A stretch of 64,000 nucleotides of DNA from Halorussus limi (GCF_023238205.1 NZ_CP096659.1:2063626-2127625); one strand, 5' to 3'. Shown: positions 34,032 to 43,138, counted from the first letter of the stretch. Made by a program: numbers and translations. Notes: generated by a model not told the origin, from the sequence alone.

Positions 34032-34157
34032 ACGACGAGCGTCGACCCGGCGCGGTAAGTCCTTTTTCATTTTCGAGATACCCCGCCACGGCGGTCGAGC
34101 AGTCGCTCGGTGAGGACGACAGCGAGAACGACGGTCGGCGTCGAAACGGAACTACAA

Positions 34158-34553
34158 CTAGTGGTCGGATTCGTACGTGCGGGCCATCTCGACCCAGTCG
34201 CTGACGACCGGACCGCCACGGTACCGGACCGTCTCGCTGCGCGGGTCGTACTCCACGACGTTCGCGTCTTCGAGTTTCGGCAGGTGATTGTGGTGGAGGT
34301 TCACCGCGACCCGCTCGTCGTCGTCGTTCGATACCGCGCCTGACTCCTCGGCGACGTGGTCGACCAGTTCTGAAAACGCCGCAACGTCGTCGTCGGTGCT
34401 ATCGAGATAGGCGAGCAGTTGACGACGCTGCCCGTCTGCGAGGACCTCGAAGAGGTCGTCGAGATCTACCTCCGCCGTCTGTTGGTCGAAAACGGACGGG
34501 TCACCGTCCATCGTTGCCCCCTCTCCTCCCGTCGGTGCGTGTTCGTTGCTCAT
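34158..34553 (-). CDS. Winged-helix protein of the DUF7344 type
   Basis: A 131-residue protein with an acidic lead, then a winged helix (about residues 30-115): DDLFEVLADGQRRQLLAYL, VNLHHNHLPKLEDANVVEYD and the wing TVRYRGGPVV. This layout is the haloarchaeal DUF7344 regulator-like domain. It is encoded 59 bases downstream of a PAS-GAF-HTH sensor-regulator gene on the same strand, so the two may form a signalling pair. Three in-frame starts exist; the ATG at 34553 gives MSNEHAP, the most family-like. The stop codon forms part of a CTAG. Confidence 0.75.
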   Translation of the reverse strand: MSNEHAPTGGEGATMDGDPSVFDQQTAEVDLDDLFEVLADGQRRQLLAYLDSTDDDVAAFSELVDHVAEESGAVSNDDDERVAVNLHHNHLPKLEDANVVEYDPRSETVRYRGGPVVSDWVEMARTYESDH

Positions 34554-34612
34554 GTTGCGGCGCGCCGACGAACACTTTCTACCGAACCACAAAGAACAGT
34601 GGACCTAAACAG

Positions 34613-36241
34613 CTAGGGTCGGTCGCCGTTGCGGTCGAAGAACGCGGCGAGAAGTTCCTGCTGGGCCTTCCGGATGTGCTGGTGGAACGTCGGCGACGAG
34701 ATGCCGAGCGCTTCCGCCACCTCCTCGGCGGTGCTGTCGCGCGGCCACTCGTAGTAGCCCGCGAAGTAGGAGGCCCGGAGCGCGGTCCGCTGCGCGTCGG
34801 TGAGTCGCTGGTCCAAGTCCCGCCGGAACTCCCGGGCGGTCTGGAGGTCGCGCTCGGTCTCGCGCTTGGCGGCGAGTTCGACGCCCGGGTACTTCGCGCG
34901 GACGCGTTCGACCACGCTCCGGACGTCGGCGTCCGAGGGGAGTTCCGCCACGACGGTACCCTCGCCGTTCTCGCTGGTCGCCGCCTTGGTCTTGGCCCCG
35001 TGTTCCGAGAGGGTCAGCACGAGCGACGACCCCGACATCGTGAACTCGAACAGCGCCTCGTCGCCGTGCTCGCTGACGAGGCGGACGTTCTCGACTCCGT
35101 CCCAGTCCTCGGCGAACTCGAAGATGGCGTCGGGGTCCGTCCCGGAGACCGCGTCGTAGAACAGGAGGCGCCCCGCCGGTCCCGCCGTCATCCCTTCGAG
35201 TCGGACCGTACAGTCTAACTGCTCGGAGGCGGCGACGTAGAACGAGTCGCGGTCGGTGAGTCGGAAGGTCAACTCGACGACCGTGTCCGACAGCGCGAGT
35301 CGCCGGTGTTTGACCGCGCCGATGGCGAACCCGATGACCTCGCCCAACACGTCGAAGGCGTCCACCTCGCGCTGGCTGAACGCCGACTGTCGCTCGGTCC
35401 CGACGCCGAGCAGACCGTAGGTCGTGTCGCCGTACCGAATCGGGACGACGATGCCGGAGTTATAGCCGAGGTCCAGCAGCCCCGCTTGCATCTCCGCCGG
35501 GAGCGTCTCGTCGTTCCCCACGTCGTCGATGACCTGCGGTTCTCCCCCGTGGTAGGCGCGGGCCGCGGGTCCCGCGCTCTCCTCGCTCACGTCGATAATC
35601 TCGACGAGCGAGTGGACCGCGTCGTTCAGCCCCGCGCCGACGAGCTCGGTCATCTTCTCGTCGGCGGGGTCGGGTTCGCCGACCCACGCCGTCTTGTAGA
35701 GTTCGGTCTCCACGAGTCGGTCGCAGACCGCCCGCTCTATCTCCTCGCGACTCGGTTCGCCGATGAGCGTCCTGACGACCTCTTGGGCGACCTCGTTGAT
35801 GCGGTCGAGGGTCGCCAACTCGTCGCGTTGGTCCTTCAGCGTGCGCTCGCGGACCTCGCGCTCGGTCACGTCCCGGCAGATGGAGACGGTCCCCGCGAGG
35901 TCGCCCGACGAATCGTAGTACGGCGAACACGTCGTCTCGAACACGCGCTCGCCGTCGTCTACCGGGAGCGCCTCCTCGAACGTCGCGGTCGTCTCGTCGT
36001 CGAGGACGCGGCGCTCGCGGTCCCGGAGTTCTCGCGCGACCTCCGCCCCGAACAGTTCGCGGTCGGTCCGGCCGAGCATATCGTCGACTTCGCGGTCGAG
36101 GAACGACGCGGCGGCCTCGTTGGCGAACTGATACCGACCCTCGGTGTCCTTGACGAGGATGGCGTCGGTACTGCTCTCGACGATGGCCTCTAACTGCCGG
36201 GTGTACTCCGGGCGTGTCGTTTGTGTGTCTGTGTCTCTCAT
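34613..36241 (-). CDS. PAS-GAF-HTH regulator (bacterio-opsin activator type)
   Basis: A 542-residue soluble regulator. It has a PAS domain (about residues 12-125: IVESSTDAILVKDTEGRYQFANEAAASF), a GAF domain (about 145-290: GYNSGIVVPIRYGDTTYGLLGVG), a BAT-like middle domain (about 305-460: EQLDCTVRLEGMTAGPAGRLL) and a C-terminal HTH_10 domain (about 480-535: LTDAQRTALRASYFAGYYEWPRD, then AEALGISSPTFHQHIRKAQ). This architecture occurs in Bat-like haloarchaeal transcription factors that sense light, oxygen or small molecules. No opsin gene is present here. Start: ATG 36241. An upstream in-frame ATG (36286) gives an unlikely basic extension. Confidence 0.9.
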   Translation of the reverse strand: MRDTDTQTTRPEYTRQLEAIVESSTDAILVKDTEGRYQFANEAAASFLDREVDDMLGRTDRELFGAEVARELRDRERRVLDDETTATFEEALPVDDGERVFETTCSPYYDSSGDLAGTVSICRDVTEREVRERTLKDQRDELATLDRINEVAQEVVRTLIGEPSREEIERAVCDRLVETELYKTAWVGEPDPADEKMTELVGAGLNDAVHSLVEIIDVSEESAGPAARAYHGGEPQVIDDVGNDETLPAEMQAGLLDLGYNSGIVVPIRYGDTTYGLLGVGTERQSAFSQREVDAFDVLGEVIGFAIGAVKHRRLALSDTVVELTFRLTDRDSFYVAASEQLDCTVRLEGMTAGPAGRLLFYDAVSGTDPDAIFEFAEDWDGVENVRLVSEHGDEALFEFTMSGSSLVLTLSEHGAKTKAATSENGEGTVVAELPSDADVRSVVERVRAKYPGVELAAKRETERDLQTAREFRRDLDQRLTDAQRTALRASYFAGYYEWPRDSTAEEVAEALGISSPTFHQHIRKAQQELLAAFFDRNGDRP

Positions 36242-36330
36242 CCGGCGATTCGGAGAGAGTGACTCACCCCGGACACATAAAACCACCTCCGCGGGAAAGG
36301 GTTATGTCTCGCCGGCGGCGACGGAGAGAC

Positions 36331-36621
36331 ATGCGAGAGGCCGACCAGACGACCCGCGAGCGAATCGCCGCCCACCTCCGCGAGACGGCCGCCTCGCCGA
36401 GCGCGCTGGCCGTGGAGTTCGACGTAACCGCGGGCGCCGCCATCGACCACGTCCGTCACGTCGCCGAGTCGCTGTCCGCCAGCGACGAGCAGTTGCTCGT
36501 CGCGCCGCCGGAGTGTCGCGACTGCGGCTTCAGCGACTTCGACGACCCTGCGAACCGGCCCTCTCGGTGCCCGGAGTGCAAGAGTGAGTCGGTGGAGGAC
36601 CCGGAGTTCAGAATCGCGTAG
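36331..36621 (+). CDS. Small HTH plus zinc-ribbon transcriptional regulator
   Basis: A 96-residue protein. The N-terminal helix-turn-helix (about residues 6-48: RERIAAHLRETAASPSALAVEF, then VTAGAAIDHVRHVAESL) is followed by a zinc ribbon with Cys62, Cys65, Cys80 and Cys83. This matches archaeal predicted regulators in which a winged helix is fused to a zinc ribbon (COG3357-like). An upstream in-frame ATG at 36304 would add an Arg-rich lead (SRRRRRR). The acidic MREADQ start is preferred. It is divergent from the PAS regulator. Confidence 0.8.
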   Translation: MREADQTTRERIAAHLRETAASPSALAVEFDVTAGAAIDHVRHVAESLSASDEQLLVAPPECRDCGFSDFDDPANRPSRCPECKSESVEDPEFRIA

Positions 36622-36628
36622 CAAGCGT

Positions 36629-36678
36629 TGCGGTTTGTGGCGGTTTGCGGTTTGTGGTGGCTTGCGGTTTGTGGTGGC
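36629..36678. repeat. GT-rich 17-bp tandem repeat after the HTH/zinc-ribbon gene
   Basis: TTGCGGTTTGTGGTGGC occurs twice in direct succession (36645-36661 and 36662-36678), preceded by a near copy starting at 36629 and followed by decaying copies to about 36715. The strand bias is extreme: the + strand is nearly free of C and A. The 17-bp period equals that of the arrays beside ppsA, but the sequence is different. Confidence 0.85.
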
Positions 36679-36840
36679 TTGCGGTGGTAACGTGGTTTGC
36701 GGTTTGCGGTGTTGTGAGTACCAGCGTTCCGACCGCGAGCGAGGGAACGGAGTGACCGAGCGAGTGGACCAAGGTAGGACCAAAGTGAGCGGCGCGAACG
36801 GCGAGACGACCGCAGCTTTTTCATGGAAGTTTTCCAGGGA

Positions 36841-36865
36841 GAAATCGCGGCTCCGCCGCGATTTC
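36841..36865. terminator. Perfect 11-bp inverted repeat between convergent genes
   Basis: GAAATCGCGGC and GCCGCGATTTC flank a TCC loop. A T-rich CTTTTTC lies before it (about 36816-36822) and CAAAAGTTT after it, giving U-runs in both directions. The site sits between the ends of the HTH/zinc-ribbon gene and the Rieske gene. It is a good candidate for a bidirectional terminator, or for a member of a haloarchaeal intergenic repeat family. Confidence 0.55.
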
Positions 36866-36881
36866 GACCGCAGCAAAAGTT

Positions 36882-37295
36882 TCAGTCGAATCCCAGCGAC
36901 CGATTCGACGACAGGTCGTACTCCATCGAGGAACCGACCTGCACGAACTCGTAGTCGTCGTCCGTGAGGTAGACCGCACCGTCCTCGATAGTCACTCCGA
37001 TGTCTTCGAGGACCGCGCCCTCGCAGGGGCCGTAGGTGCAACAGCCGGAATCTGCCTCGAAGAGCGCGCCGTGCTTGCCGCAGACGAGTTCGCCGTCGCG
37101 CTTCGTCGCGCCGCTGCCCTTGTCGAGGCGCACGTCGGTCCAGTGCTGGCAGTAGTTCTCGAACGCCGCCACCTCGTCGTCGCCGTTCTTGGTCAGGATG
37201 GCCTCGCGCTCGTCGAGGCCGTCGCGGACCGTGAACAGGAGCGTCGAGTCGGCGGGGACCTCGGAGGCGTCGGCGATGCGGCTGTCCTCGTCCAT
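36882..37295 (-). CDS. Rieske [2Fe-2S] protein
   Basis: A 137-residue soluble Rieske domain. The cluster ligands are Cys49-x-His51 and Cys72-x2-His75. The context ENYCQHWTDVRLDKGSG and LVCGKHGALFEADSGCC is typical of ferredoxin-like Rieske proteins rather than the bc1 subunit. Extra cysteines (CCTYGPC) follow the second ligand pair. There is no membrane anchor, so it is probably a cytosolic electron carrier or a partner of an oxygenase or reductase. No such enzyme gene is adjacent. The ATG at 37295 is chosen because longer frames run antisense through the next gene. Confidence 0.85.
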   Translation of the reverse strand: MDEDSRIADASEVPADSTLLFTVRDGLDEREAILTKNGDDEVAAFENYCQHWTDVRLDKGSGATKRDGELVCGKHGALFEADSGCCTYGPCEGAVLEDIGVTIEDGAVYLTDDDYEFVQVGSSMEYDLSSNRSLGFD

Positions 37296-37385
37296 TTGCT
37301 CCGGCGTAATCGGTCGTCGCGTATGAACGCTTCCGTTCGAAGATGAGAAGCTACTAACCGGTGTCGGCTGTACGCCCGGCCACGA

Positions 37386-38774
37386 ATGAGCGAACCGACC
37401 GAGATGGAGATACACGACGACCGCCTCGCCGCCCAGATGGAACGCGGCGACTACGTCCTCGCGGTCGTGACCGCTACCAAACCCGACTTCTACAAGCAGG
37501 CCCCGCTGGTCCCCGCCGCCGACCAGCGTGACCTGCCCTGCTTCGTCCTCCACACGGGCCAGCACTACGACGACCTGCTGGGCCACGGCCTCGCGGAGTA
37601 CGGCATCGAGGACCGGGTCGCCGTGGACCTCGGGATTCGGCGCGACCTCTCGGAGAAGACCGCGCAGGTGATGACCCGGATAAAGCGGTTCGCCGAGGTG
37701 CTGGAGGACCGCTACCCGGAGACGACCGTCCTCCCTATCGTCCACGGCGACACGCTGGCGGCGGGCGTCGTCCCGCAGGCGTGGATGTTCGCCACGAACC
37801 AACTGGTCGCGCACAACGAGGCGGGACTCCGGGGGATGGCCCCGGTCTCGTTCGACCCGGACGCCGACCCCGAGACCGTCGTCGCCCGGCAGTGGGACGG
37901 CGAGTGGGAGCGCAACCGGGCCGAACCGTTCCCCGAGCAGTACGACACGTTCGTGGGGTCGGCGGCGTCGCTGTACCACTTCGCCCCGACCGAACTCAAT
38001 CGACAGCACCTCCGCGACGAGGGCTACCCGGAGGCGGTCGGCGGCCGCGAGCGAATCCCGGTCGTCGGCAACTCCGTGGTGGACGCCATCGAGATGAAGA
38101 AGGACGCCGACCTAGACGAGAGCGTCTTCGACGTGTATCCCGCGCTGGAGGAACGCGACGACTGGATTCGGGTGGACATCCACCGGCGCGCCAACCTCCT
38201 TTCCGAGCGGTTTGAGAGCATCGTGGACGGGGTGGTCGGCCTCGTGGAGGACGGTCACAACGTCAACTTCGTGGAACTGAACGCGACCGAAGTCGCCCTC
38301 CGGGAGTACGGTCTCCGCGAGAAACTCGTCCGACTGGCCGACGAGAACGACAACTTCCTGTTCACCGGCCTCTGGAAGAAGCACGCCCACGTCTACGAGT
38401 TCCTCGAATCCGGCCAGTGTTTCGCCGAGTTCACCGACTCCGGGAGCATGCAGGAGGAACTCAACCACATCGACGAGGCGCTCTGTCTCACCGCCCGGTT
38501 CAACACCGACCGGCCCGAGACGGTGTTCGAGGCGAACACCAACCTGCTCGTCCCGCCCGTCTCGGGCGAGTTCGTGCGCGAGACGGTCGAGTACGTCTAC
38601 GAGGACGACCGGACCCGCGAGCGGATGACCGAGGGGCCGGACCTCTACGGGAGCGACGTGGGCGAGCGCATCGTGGACTTCCTCGCCGAGCGACGCGACG
38701 AGGACCCCTTCGAGTGGGCCCACGAGCGACAGGGGTACGCCGACGACGCCGACCGCGAGTTCGACTACCTGTGA
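37386..38774 (+). CDS. wecB: UDP-N-acetylglucosamine 2-epimerase-like enzyme
   Basis: A 462-residue GT-B fold enzyme related to WecB, which interconverts UDP-GlcNAc and UDP-ManNAc. HTGQHYDD opens the N-domain, HGDT is at 120-123, PVVGNSVVDAI joins the domains, IHRRAN carries His266, and FTDSGSMQEELNHI is the UDP-binding loop. The protein is about 80 residues longer than bacterial WecB, with a charged C-terminal tail. The product would feed surface polysaccharide or N-glycan synthesis. It is transcribed alone and divergent from the Rieske gene, with about 90 bases between. Confidence 0.88.
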   Translation: MSEPTEMEIHDDRLAAQMERGDYVLAVVTATKPDFYKQAPLVPAADQRDLPCFVLHTGQHYDDLLGHGLAEYGIEDRVAVDLGIRRDLSEKTAQVMTRIKRFAEVLEDRYPETTVLPIVHGDTLAAGVVPQAWMFATNQLVAHNEAGLRGMAPVSFDPDADPETVVARQWDGEWERNRAEPFPEQYDTFVGSAASLYHFAPTELNRQHLRDEGYPEAVGGRERIPVVGNSVVDAIEMKKDADLDESVFDVYPALEERDDWIRVDIHRRANLLSERFESIVDGVVGLVEDGHNVNFVELNATEVALREYGLREKLVRLADENDNFLFTGLWKKHAHVYEFLESGQCFAEFTDSGSMQEELNHIDEALCLTARFNTDRPETVFEANTNLLVPPVSGEFVRETVEYVYEDDRTRERMTEGPDLYGSDVGERIVDFLAERRDEDPFEWAHERQGYADDADREFDYL

Positions 38775-38804
38775 CGTTCGCCCGCGGGGTCCCCCGGCCC
38801 GCGC

Positions 38805-39725
38805 TCACTCGTAGTGGTCACGTTCAACGCGGGCGTCGAAGGCGTCGGCAAGTCGGTCAGTAATCGGACCCGCGCCGAACTTTGCGGTCTCTCCGTCCGG
38901 CCCCTCGACCGCCGCGAGCGGTCGAATCTCCCACGTCGAGTTCGTCAGGAACGCCTCGTCGGCGTCCCGGAGGTCGGCGGGACCGTAGGTGCCCTCCTCC
39001 ACGGGAATATCCTCGCTCTCTGCGAGTTCGAGGACGACTCGGCGCGTGACCCCCGGCAGAATCGGCCCGTCGAGACTCGGCGTGTGAAGGACGCCGTCGC
39101 TGACGAAGAACAGGTTGCTGGTCGCGCCCTCCGCGAGGTTTCCGTCGGCGTCGCGCACGATGGCCTCGTCGGGGGCCGCCCGCTCGGCCCCGCCGGACCC
39201 GCTAGCGTTTCGGTCGCGGAGTTCGAGACGCGCCAGAATCCCGTTCAGGTAGTTGTGGGTCTTGGCGCCGGCCGGGAGGGCGGCGTCGGGAATCCGTCGG
39301 GTCTCGACCACCGCGGCGGTTGCCGGGCCGTCCCAGACCGGTTCGCCGCCGCGGTCGGGCCGTCCGCCCCGCGGGAGGTCCGCGACGTAGACGACCACGG
39401 TGGGGACCTCGACCGGACCGGGCGAGAGTTTGCCCGGTTGAACGCCCCGCGAAATCGAGAGTTTGACGTAGGCGTCGTCGAGGTCGTTCGCCGCGAGCGT
39501 CTCGCGGATTCGGCCTCGCAACTCCTCGTCCGAGAGGCCGTGGTCGAGCGAGAGGGCGCGACAGGTCCGCCGGAGGCGGTCGGCGTGGGCCTCCCACTCG
39601 AAGACCCGACCGCCGTAGGCCCGGAGGGTCTCGAAGGCGGCGTCGCCGTACATGAACCCGCGGTCCCGGACGCTGACGGTGGCCTCGTCGGCGGGCACCA
39701 GGTCGCCGTCCACGTGGTACTGCAT
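38805..39725 (-). CDS. Class IV aminotransferase, probable aminodeoxychorismate lyase
   Basis: A 306-residue fold-type IV PLP enzyme. [18 protein letters not shown] is the family N-terminus. Lys in [13 protein letters not shown] is the PLP lysine. [30 protein letters not shown] and [14 protein letters not shown] follow. The family includes branched-chain aminotransferase and PabC (4-aminobenzoate synthesis). The KTHNYL active site and short length favour PabC, but no pabA/pabB genes are adjacent. The ATG at 39725 gives MQYHVDGD. It is convergent with the UDP-GlcNAc 2-epimerase gene. Confidence 0.8.
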   Translation of the reverse strand: MQYHVDGDLVPADEATVSVRDRGFMYGDAAFETLRAYGGRVFEWEAHADRLRRTCRALSLDHGLSDEELRGRIRETLAANDLDDAYVKLSISRGVQPGKLSPGPVEVPTVVVYVADLPRGGRPDRGGEPVWDGPATAAVVETRRIPDAALPAGAKTHNYLNGILARLELRDRNASGSGGAERAAPDEAIVRDADGNLAEGATSNLFFVSDGVLHTPSLDGPILPGVTRRVVLELAESEDIPVEEGTYGPADLRDADEAFLTNSTWEIRPLAAVEGPDGETAKFGAGPITDRLADAFDARVERDHYE

Positions 39726-39848
39726 GGTTCGGCATTCGGGGGCGAGGGCTTTGGTTTTACGCTGGCGTCCTCTCTCGGCGGCGGTCGCCCCGCGACTCTC
39801 TCGGCGTCTTCCCCTACCTTCTTTCGCCTGCACCTCCTGCGTCCGAGT

Positions 39849-40370
39849 ATGGCCGACGACGAGGACACCCCGGTCGAGGAGCGAATCGGAGACGCCCTGC
39901 GCGAACGCGACGAGACGGTCGCGGTCGCCGAGTCCTGCACGGGCGGTCTCGTCGGGTCGATGCTGACCGACGTGCCGGGGTCGAGCGACTACTTCGACCG
40001 CGGGTTCGTGACTTACTCCTACGACGCCAAGTTGCAGGACCTCGGCGTCGCCCGCGAGGCGTTGGACGAACACGGCGCAGTCAGCGAACCCGTCGCGCGC
40101 CAGATGGCCCGCGGTGTCCGCGACGCGGCAGGGACGACGTGGGGCGTGGCGACCACGGGCATCGCCGGCCCGACCGGCGGGAGCGACGAGAAACCGGTCG
40201 GAACGGTGTTCGTCGGCGTGGCGTACGCCGGCGAGTGGGGAACCCAAGAGTCGTACGCCGCGGTCTCCCGGTACGAGTTCGACGGCGACAGACGGGAGAT
40301 AAAGGCTCAAATCGCTCGGCGGGCGCTGCTGGACGTTCTGAGTGAGATGGAGTCGGAATCTGTGTCGTAG
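39849..40370 (+). CDS. CinA C-terminal domain protein (NMN amidohydrolase type)
   Basis: A 173-residue stand-alone CinA C-terminal domain, as in PncC, which deamidates nicotinamide mononucleotide. [26 protein letters not shown] is the diagnostic N-terminal motif. [38 protein letters not shown] and the closing helix follow. There is no N-terminal molybdopterin-like domain of full CinA. A short acidic lead precedes the motif. The upstream gene is divergent. Confidence 0.9.
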   Translation: MADDEDTPVEERIGDALRERDETVAVAESCTGGLVGSMLTDVPGSSDYFDRGFVTYSYDAKLQDLGVAREALDEHGAVSEPVARQMARGVRDAAGTTWGVATTGIAGPTGGSDEKPVGTVFVGVAYAGEWGTQESYAAVSRYEFDGDRREIKAQIARRALLDVLSEMESESVS

Positions 40371-40514
40371 TTGGTGAACTTGGAATCGGGTTGGGGTCGG
40401 CGAGTGGGAGCCTGTTTTCGGACCCCGCGTCGAAAATCGCAAGACGCGCGTCAGACACGGGAGGGAAACGCTTGAGTCGCGGCCGGATAAGGAGTCGGAC
40501 GTGACCGAGGAGCC

Positions 40515-40997
40515 ATGAACAAGGAGGGCCACGTTCTGAACGCCGTGCTGCTGAGTATCGGTCTGGGGTACGTCTTCCACCCGTCGGGCGACGTGCCGAC
40601 GTTCCGGGCCATCGCAGAGATGTTCGTCCCCATCGTCCTCGGTGCGCTGTTCCCCGACGTGGACACCGCGTTCGGCAAGCACCGCAAGACGCTCCACAAC
40701 TTGCCCGTGCTGGCGATAGTCTACGCCTACACGGTCTACTTCAACAACCTCCACTTCGTCTGGATAGGCGTGGCGACTCACTACGTGCTGGACGTGGTGG
40801 GGAGCAAGCGGGGAATCGCGCTGTTCTACCCCTACACGAAGGAGTACGGCCTGCCGGTCGGGGTTACAGTCTCCAGCGAGCGCGCCACCCTCGTCACGGT
40901 CCTCATCTCGATTGCGGAGGTCGCGCTCGTCGCGGCGGTCGTCCACTACCAACTCCCGGTTCAGGACCTCACGACTACGGTCGCGGGACTCGTGTAG
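40515..40997 (+). CDS. DUF457/YdjM-like membrane-bound metal-dependent hydrolase
   Basis: A 160-residue membrane protein with four hydrophobic stretches (about residues 8-22, 33-48, 66-85 and 120-145). The family motif is present: GHVLNAVLLSIGLGYVF with the early His, LGALFPDVDTAFGKHRKTLHN (DxD and HR..H) and THYVLDVVGSKRG (HxxxD). These residues form the presumed metal site of the DUF457 family. The substrate is unknown. A GATAAGGAG about 35 bases before the start is the only promoter-like feature seen. Confidence 0.85.
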   Translation: MNKEGHVLNAVLLSIGLGYVFHPSGDVPTFRAIAEMFVPIVLGALFPDVDTAFGKHRKTLHNLPVLAIVYAYTVYFNNLHFVWIGVATHYVLDVVGSKRGIALFYPYTKEYGLPVGVTVSSERATLVTVLISIAEVALVAAVVHYQLPVQDLTTTVAGLV

Positions 40998-41024
40998 CGA
41001 TTCGGCGACGGGCCGGACGCGACT

Positions 41025-41783
41025 CTAGTACACGCCGTCGAACCGGTCGTCGTAGGCGATGTGGTCGGGGTGAGTCGGTTCCGTCCCCGAGAGAAAGAGG
41101 CGGTCTATCTTCTCGTAGGAGTTCTCCCACCCGAGGTGGGCGAACTCCGCGGCGCACCGGAGTTCGTGTCGCCACCCCGACCGGCGGACGATTCTGCGCG
41201 GCGCGCCCTCCTTGAGCGCGGCGACCAGTTCGGCGGCCGAGTCGAGCGCTCGGTCGAACTCGGTCCACGCCTCGCCGACCGTACTCCGGAGGTGGGCGTA
41301 CGAGGAGGTGAACGACGGCAGGTCGAACTCGGCGGCGATGGACCGGGCGCGCTCGTTCTGGTGAGGCCAGTGTTTCGGGTTGTACGTCTCCACGGCGTCG
41401 ATGCGGTCGGCGTACGCGGCGAGGTCCTCGCGCGAGACGCTGACGTTGAGGAACTCGGGGTGGGGCGCGAGGACCGCCGCGCCCTGTCGCTCGAACTCGT
41501 CCATCGCGTCGTCGAAGGAGACGAAGTCCGGGACCGGTTCGTCCAGTCCGAGGACGAGCAGGTGCTTGCGATTGCGCCAACTCCCGGTGAATACCTCGCG
41601 GGCGGGCACCACGAGCAGGTCCTCGTCCGAGTACTGCTCGGCCTCCTCACGGACGTCCGGGAGGCGCTTGAAGTGGGGCGCGTACACCAGCGCGTCCAGA
41701 CCTCTGGCCTTCGCTCGCTCGACCACTCGCTGGTCGAGCACTTTGGCGTGCATGTCGACGCGGAACGACTCGCCCTCTGTCAC
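41025..41783 (-). CDS. PHP-fold protein with an incomplete metal motif
   Basis: A 252-residue protein with the PHP barrel pattern. VDMHAKVLDQRVVERAKARGLDALVYAPHF corresponds to the first two motifs, but reads HxK, where PHP enzymes have HxH. VVPAREVFTG, LAPHPEFLN and SSYAHLRSTVG correspond to the later ones. GHPE-like and final HLR residues remain. It may bind fewer metals than the canonical enzyme, or act on a different substrate. Compare the fully conserved PHP protein at 29445-30164. Its stop codon forms part of a CTAG. Confidence 0.8.
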   Translation of the reverse strand: MTEGESFRVDMHAKVLDQRVVERAKARGLDALVYAPHFKRLPDVREEAEQYSDEDLLVVPAREVFTGSWRNRKHLLVLGLDEPVPDFVSFDDAMDEFERQGAAVLAPHPEFLNVSVSREDLAAYADRIDAVETYNPKHWPHQNERARSIAAEFDLPSFTSSYAHLRSTVGEAWTEFDRALDSAAELVAALKEGAPRRIVRRSGWRHELRCAAEFAHLGWENSYEKIDRLFLSGTEPTHPDHIAYDDRFDGVY

Positions 41784-41983
41784 GACTACCTGACGATTGC
41801 TACACCCGGCGGTTAACGATTCTGATTTCTAGAACGTTGGTTGGGAAAGCAGAACGACGACCGAGGTGGCGCAACGCTGACGTCGAATCCGGGGGACCGC
41901 TTTGCCCCGACTCCCAGCACGCGGCCATCCGCGCCCCTCGCGTCAGCCCCGAAGTATATCCTCTCGGAGTCCTTTCCGTCCGT

Positions 41984-43138
41984 ATGGAACTCCTCGCAGA
42001 CGATATCGTTCCGGAGTACGCCCGCGAAGTCAAGCACGAAGCGCGAGAGTTCGCCGAGGAACGCATCGCGCCTAACGCCGAGGAGTGCTTCCGCGAGGCC
42101 GAGTATCCCGAGGACATCCTCCAAGCCGGTCAGGACGCCGGACTCGTCGCTCAGGACATCGGCGAGGAGTGGGGCGGCCGCGGCCTCGACGTGGTCCAGA
42201 TGCTCGCGCTGGCCGAGGAGTGGTTCCGCGCCGACGCCGGCATCGCGCTCACGCTCCAACTCGCCAGTTTCGGCGCGGAAATCGTAGAGGAACACGGGAC
42301 CGAAGAGCAGAAAGAGGAGTACCTCCGACCGGTCGCCGAGGGCGACCAGATAACCGGCCTCGCCGTCTCGGAACCCGACACGGGAAGCGACCTGTCGGGG
42401 ATGCAGACCACGGCGGAGAGAGACGAGGAGACCGACGAGTGGGTGCTGAACGGCGAGAAGTACTGGATAGGGAACGGCGTCGAGGGCGACTGGCTCACCG
42501 TCTACGCCCGGACCGGCGACGACCCGGACAACCGCTACGGCAACCACTCGCTGTTCATCGTGCCGACCGACATCGAGGGGTACGACGCCGAACACATCCC
42601 CGAGAAGATGGGGATGCGAGCGAGCAAGCAGGCCCACATCGTCTTCGACGACTGCCGGATTCCCGACGAGAATCTGGTGGGCTACGAGGGCGCTGGCTTC
42701 ATGCTCCTCGCGGAGTTCTTCAACCACGGCCGGACGGTCGTGGCCGGGCACGGTCTCGGTCTCGCCGCGGCCGCCATCGAGGAGGCGTGGGAGTTCGTCC
42801 ACGACCGCGAGGGGTTCGGGCGCACGATTTCGGACTTTCAGGCGGTCCAGCACGGCCTCGCCGACATGCGCATGGAGTTCGAGTCGGCCCGCGCGCTGAC
42901 CTACCGCGCCGCCGAGAAGGTCCGCGACGGGGACAACGCGGGCCTGTGGGCCGCGATGGCCAAGACGAAGGCGACCGAGGTCGCGACCGACTGCGCCGAA
43001 CAGGGGATGCAGTTCCACGGCGGGCGCTCGATTCTGACCGACCGCCGCATCGCGCGGGTGTACCGCGACGTGCGCATCCCGGTCGTGTACGAAGGGGCCA
43101 ACGAGATTCAGCGCAATCTCATCTACCGGCAGTCGTAG
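41984..43138 (+). CDS. Acyl-CoA dehydrogenase
   Basis: A 384-residue FAD flavoenzyme that introduces the alpha-beta double bond in acyl-CoA. The N-terminal helical domain includes AREFAEERIAPNAEEC. TGLAVSEPDTGSDLSGMQT is the flavin/substrate loop. YWIGNGVEGDW and the C-terminal YRDVRIPVVYEGANEIQRNLIYRQS are family signatures; the YEGANEIQ Glu is the usual catalytic base position. A TATAT box about 29 bases before the ATG supports the start. No thiolase or hydratase is adjacent, but methylmalonyl-CoA mutase is nearby, so short- or branched-chain acyl-CoA use is possible. Confidence 0.94.
   Translation: MELLADDIVPEYAREVKHEAREFAEERIAPNAEECFREAEYPEDILQAGQDAGLVAQDIGEEWGGRGLDVVQMLALAEEWFRADAGIALTLQLASFGAEIVEEHGTEEQKEEYLRPVAEGDQITGLAVSEPDTGSDLSGMQTTAERDEETDEWVLNGEKYWIGNGVEGDWLTVYARTGDDPDNRYGNHSLFIVPTDIEGYDAEHIPEKMGMRASKQAHIVFDDCRIPDENLVGYEGAGFMLLAEFFNHGRTVVAGHGLGLAAAAIEEAWEFVHDREGFGRTISDFQAVQHGLADMRMEFESARALTYRAAEKVRDGDNAGLWAAMAKTKATEVATDCAEQGMQFHGGRSILTDRRIARVYRDVRIPVVYEGANEIQRNLIYRQS

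Noticed and set aside
36882-38009. 375-codon leftward frame fusing antisense sequence to the Rieske protein
   Set aside because: Only the last 137 codons have Rieske motifs. The upstream part is antisense to the UDP-GlcNAc 2-epimerase gene and Arg/Val-rich.
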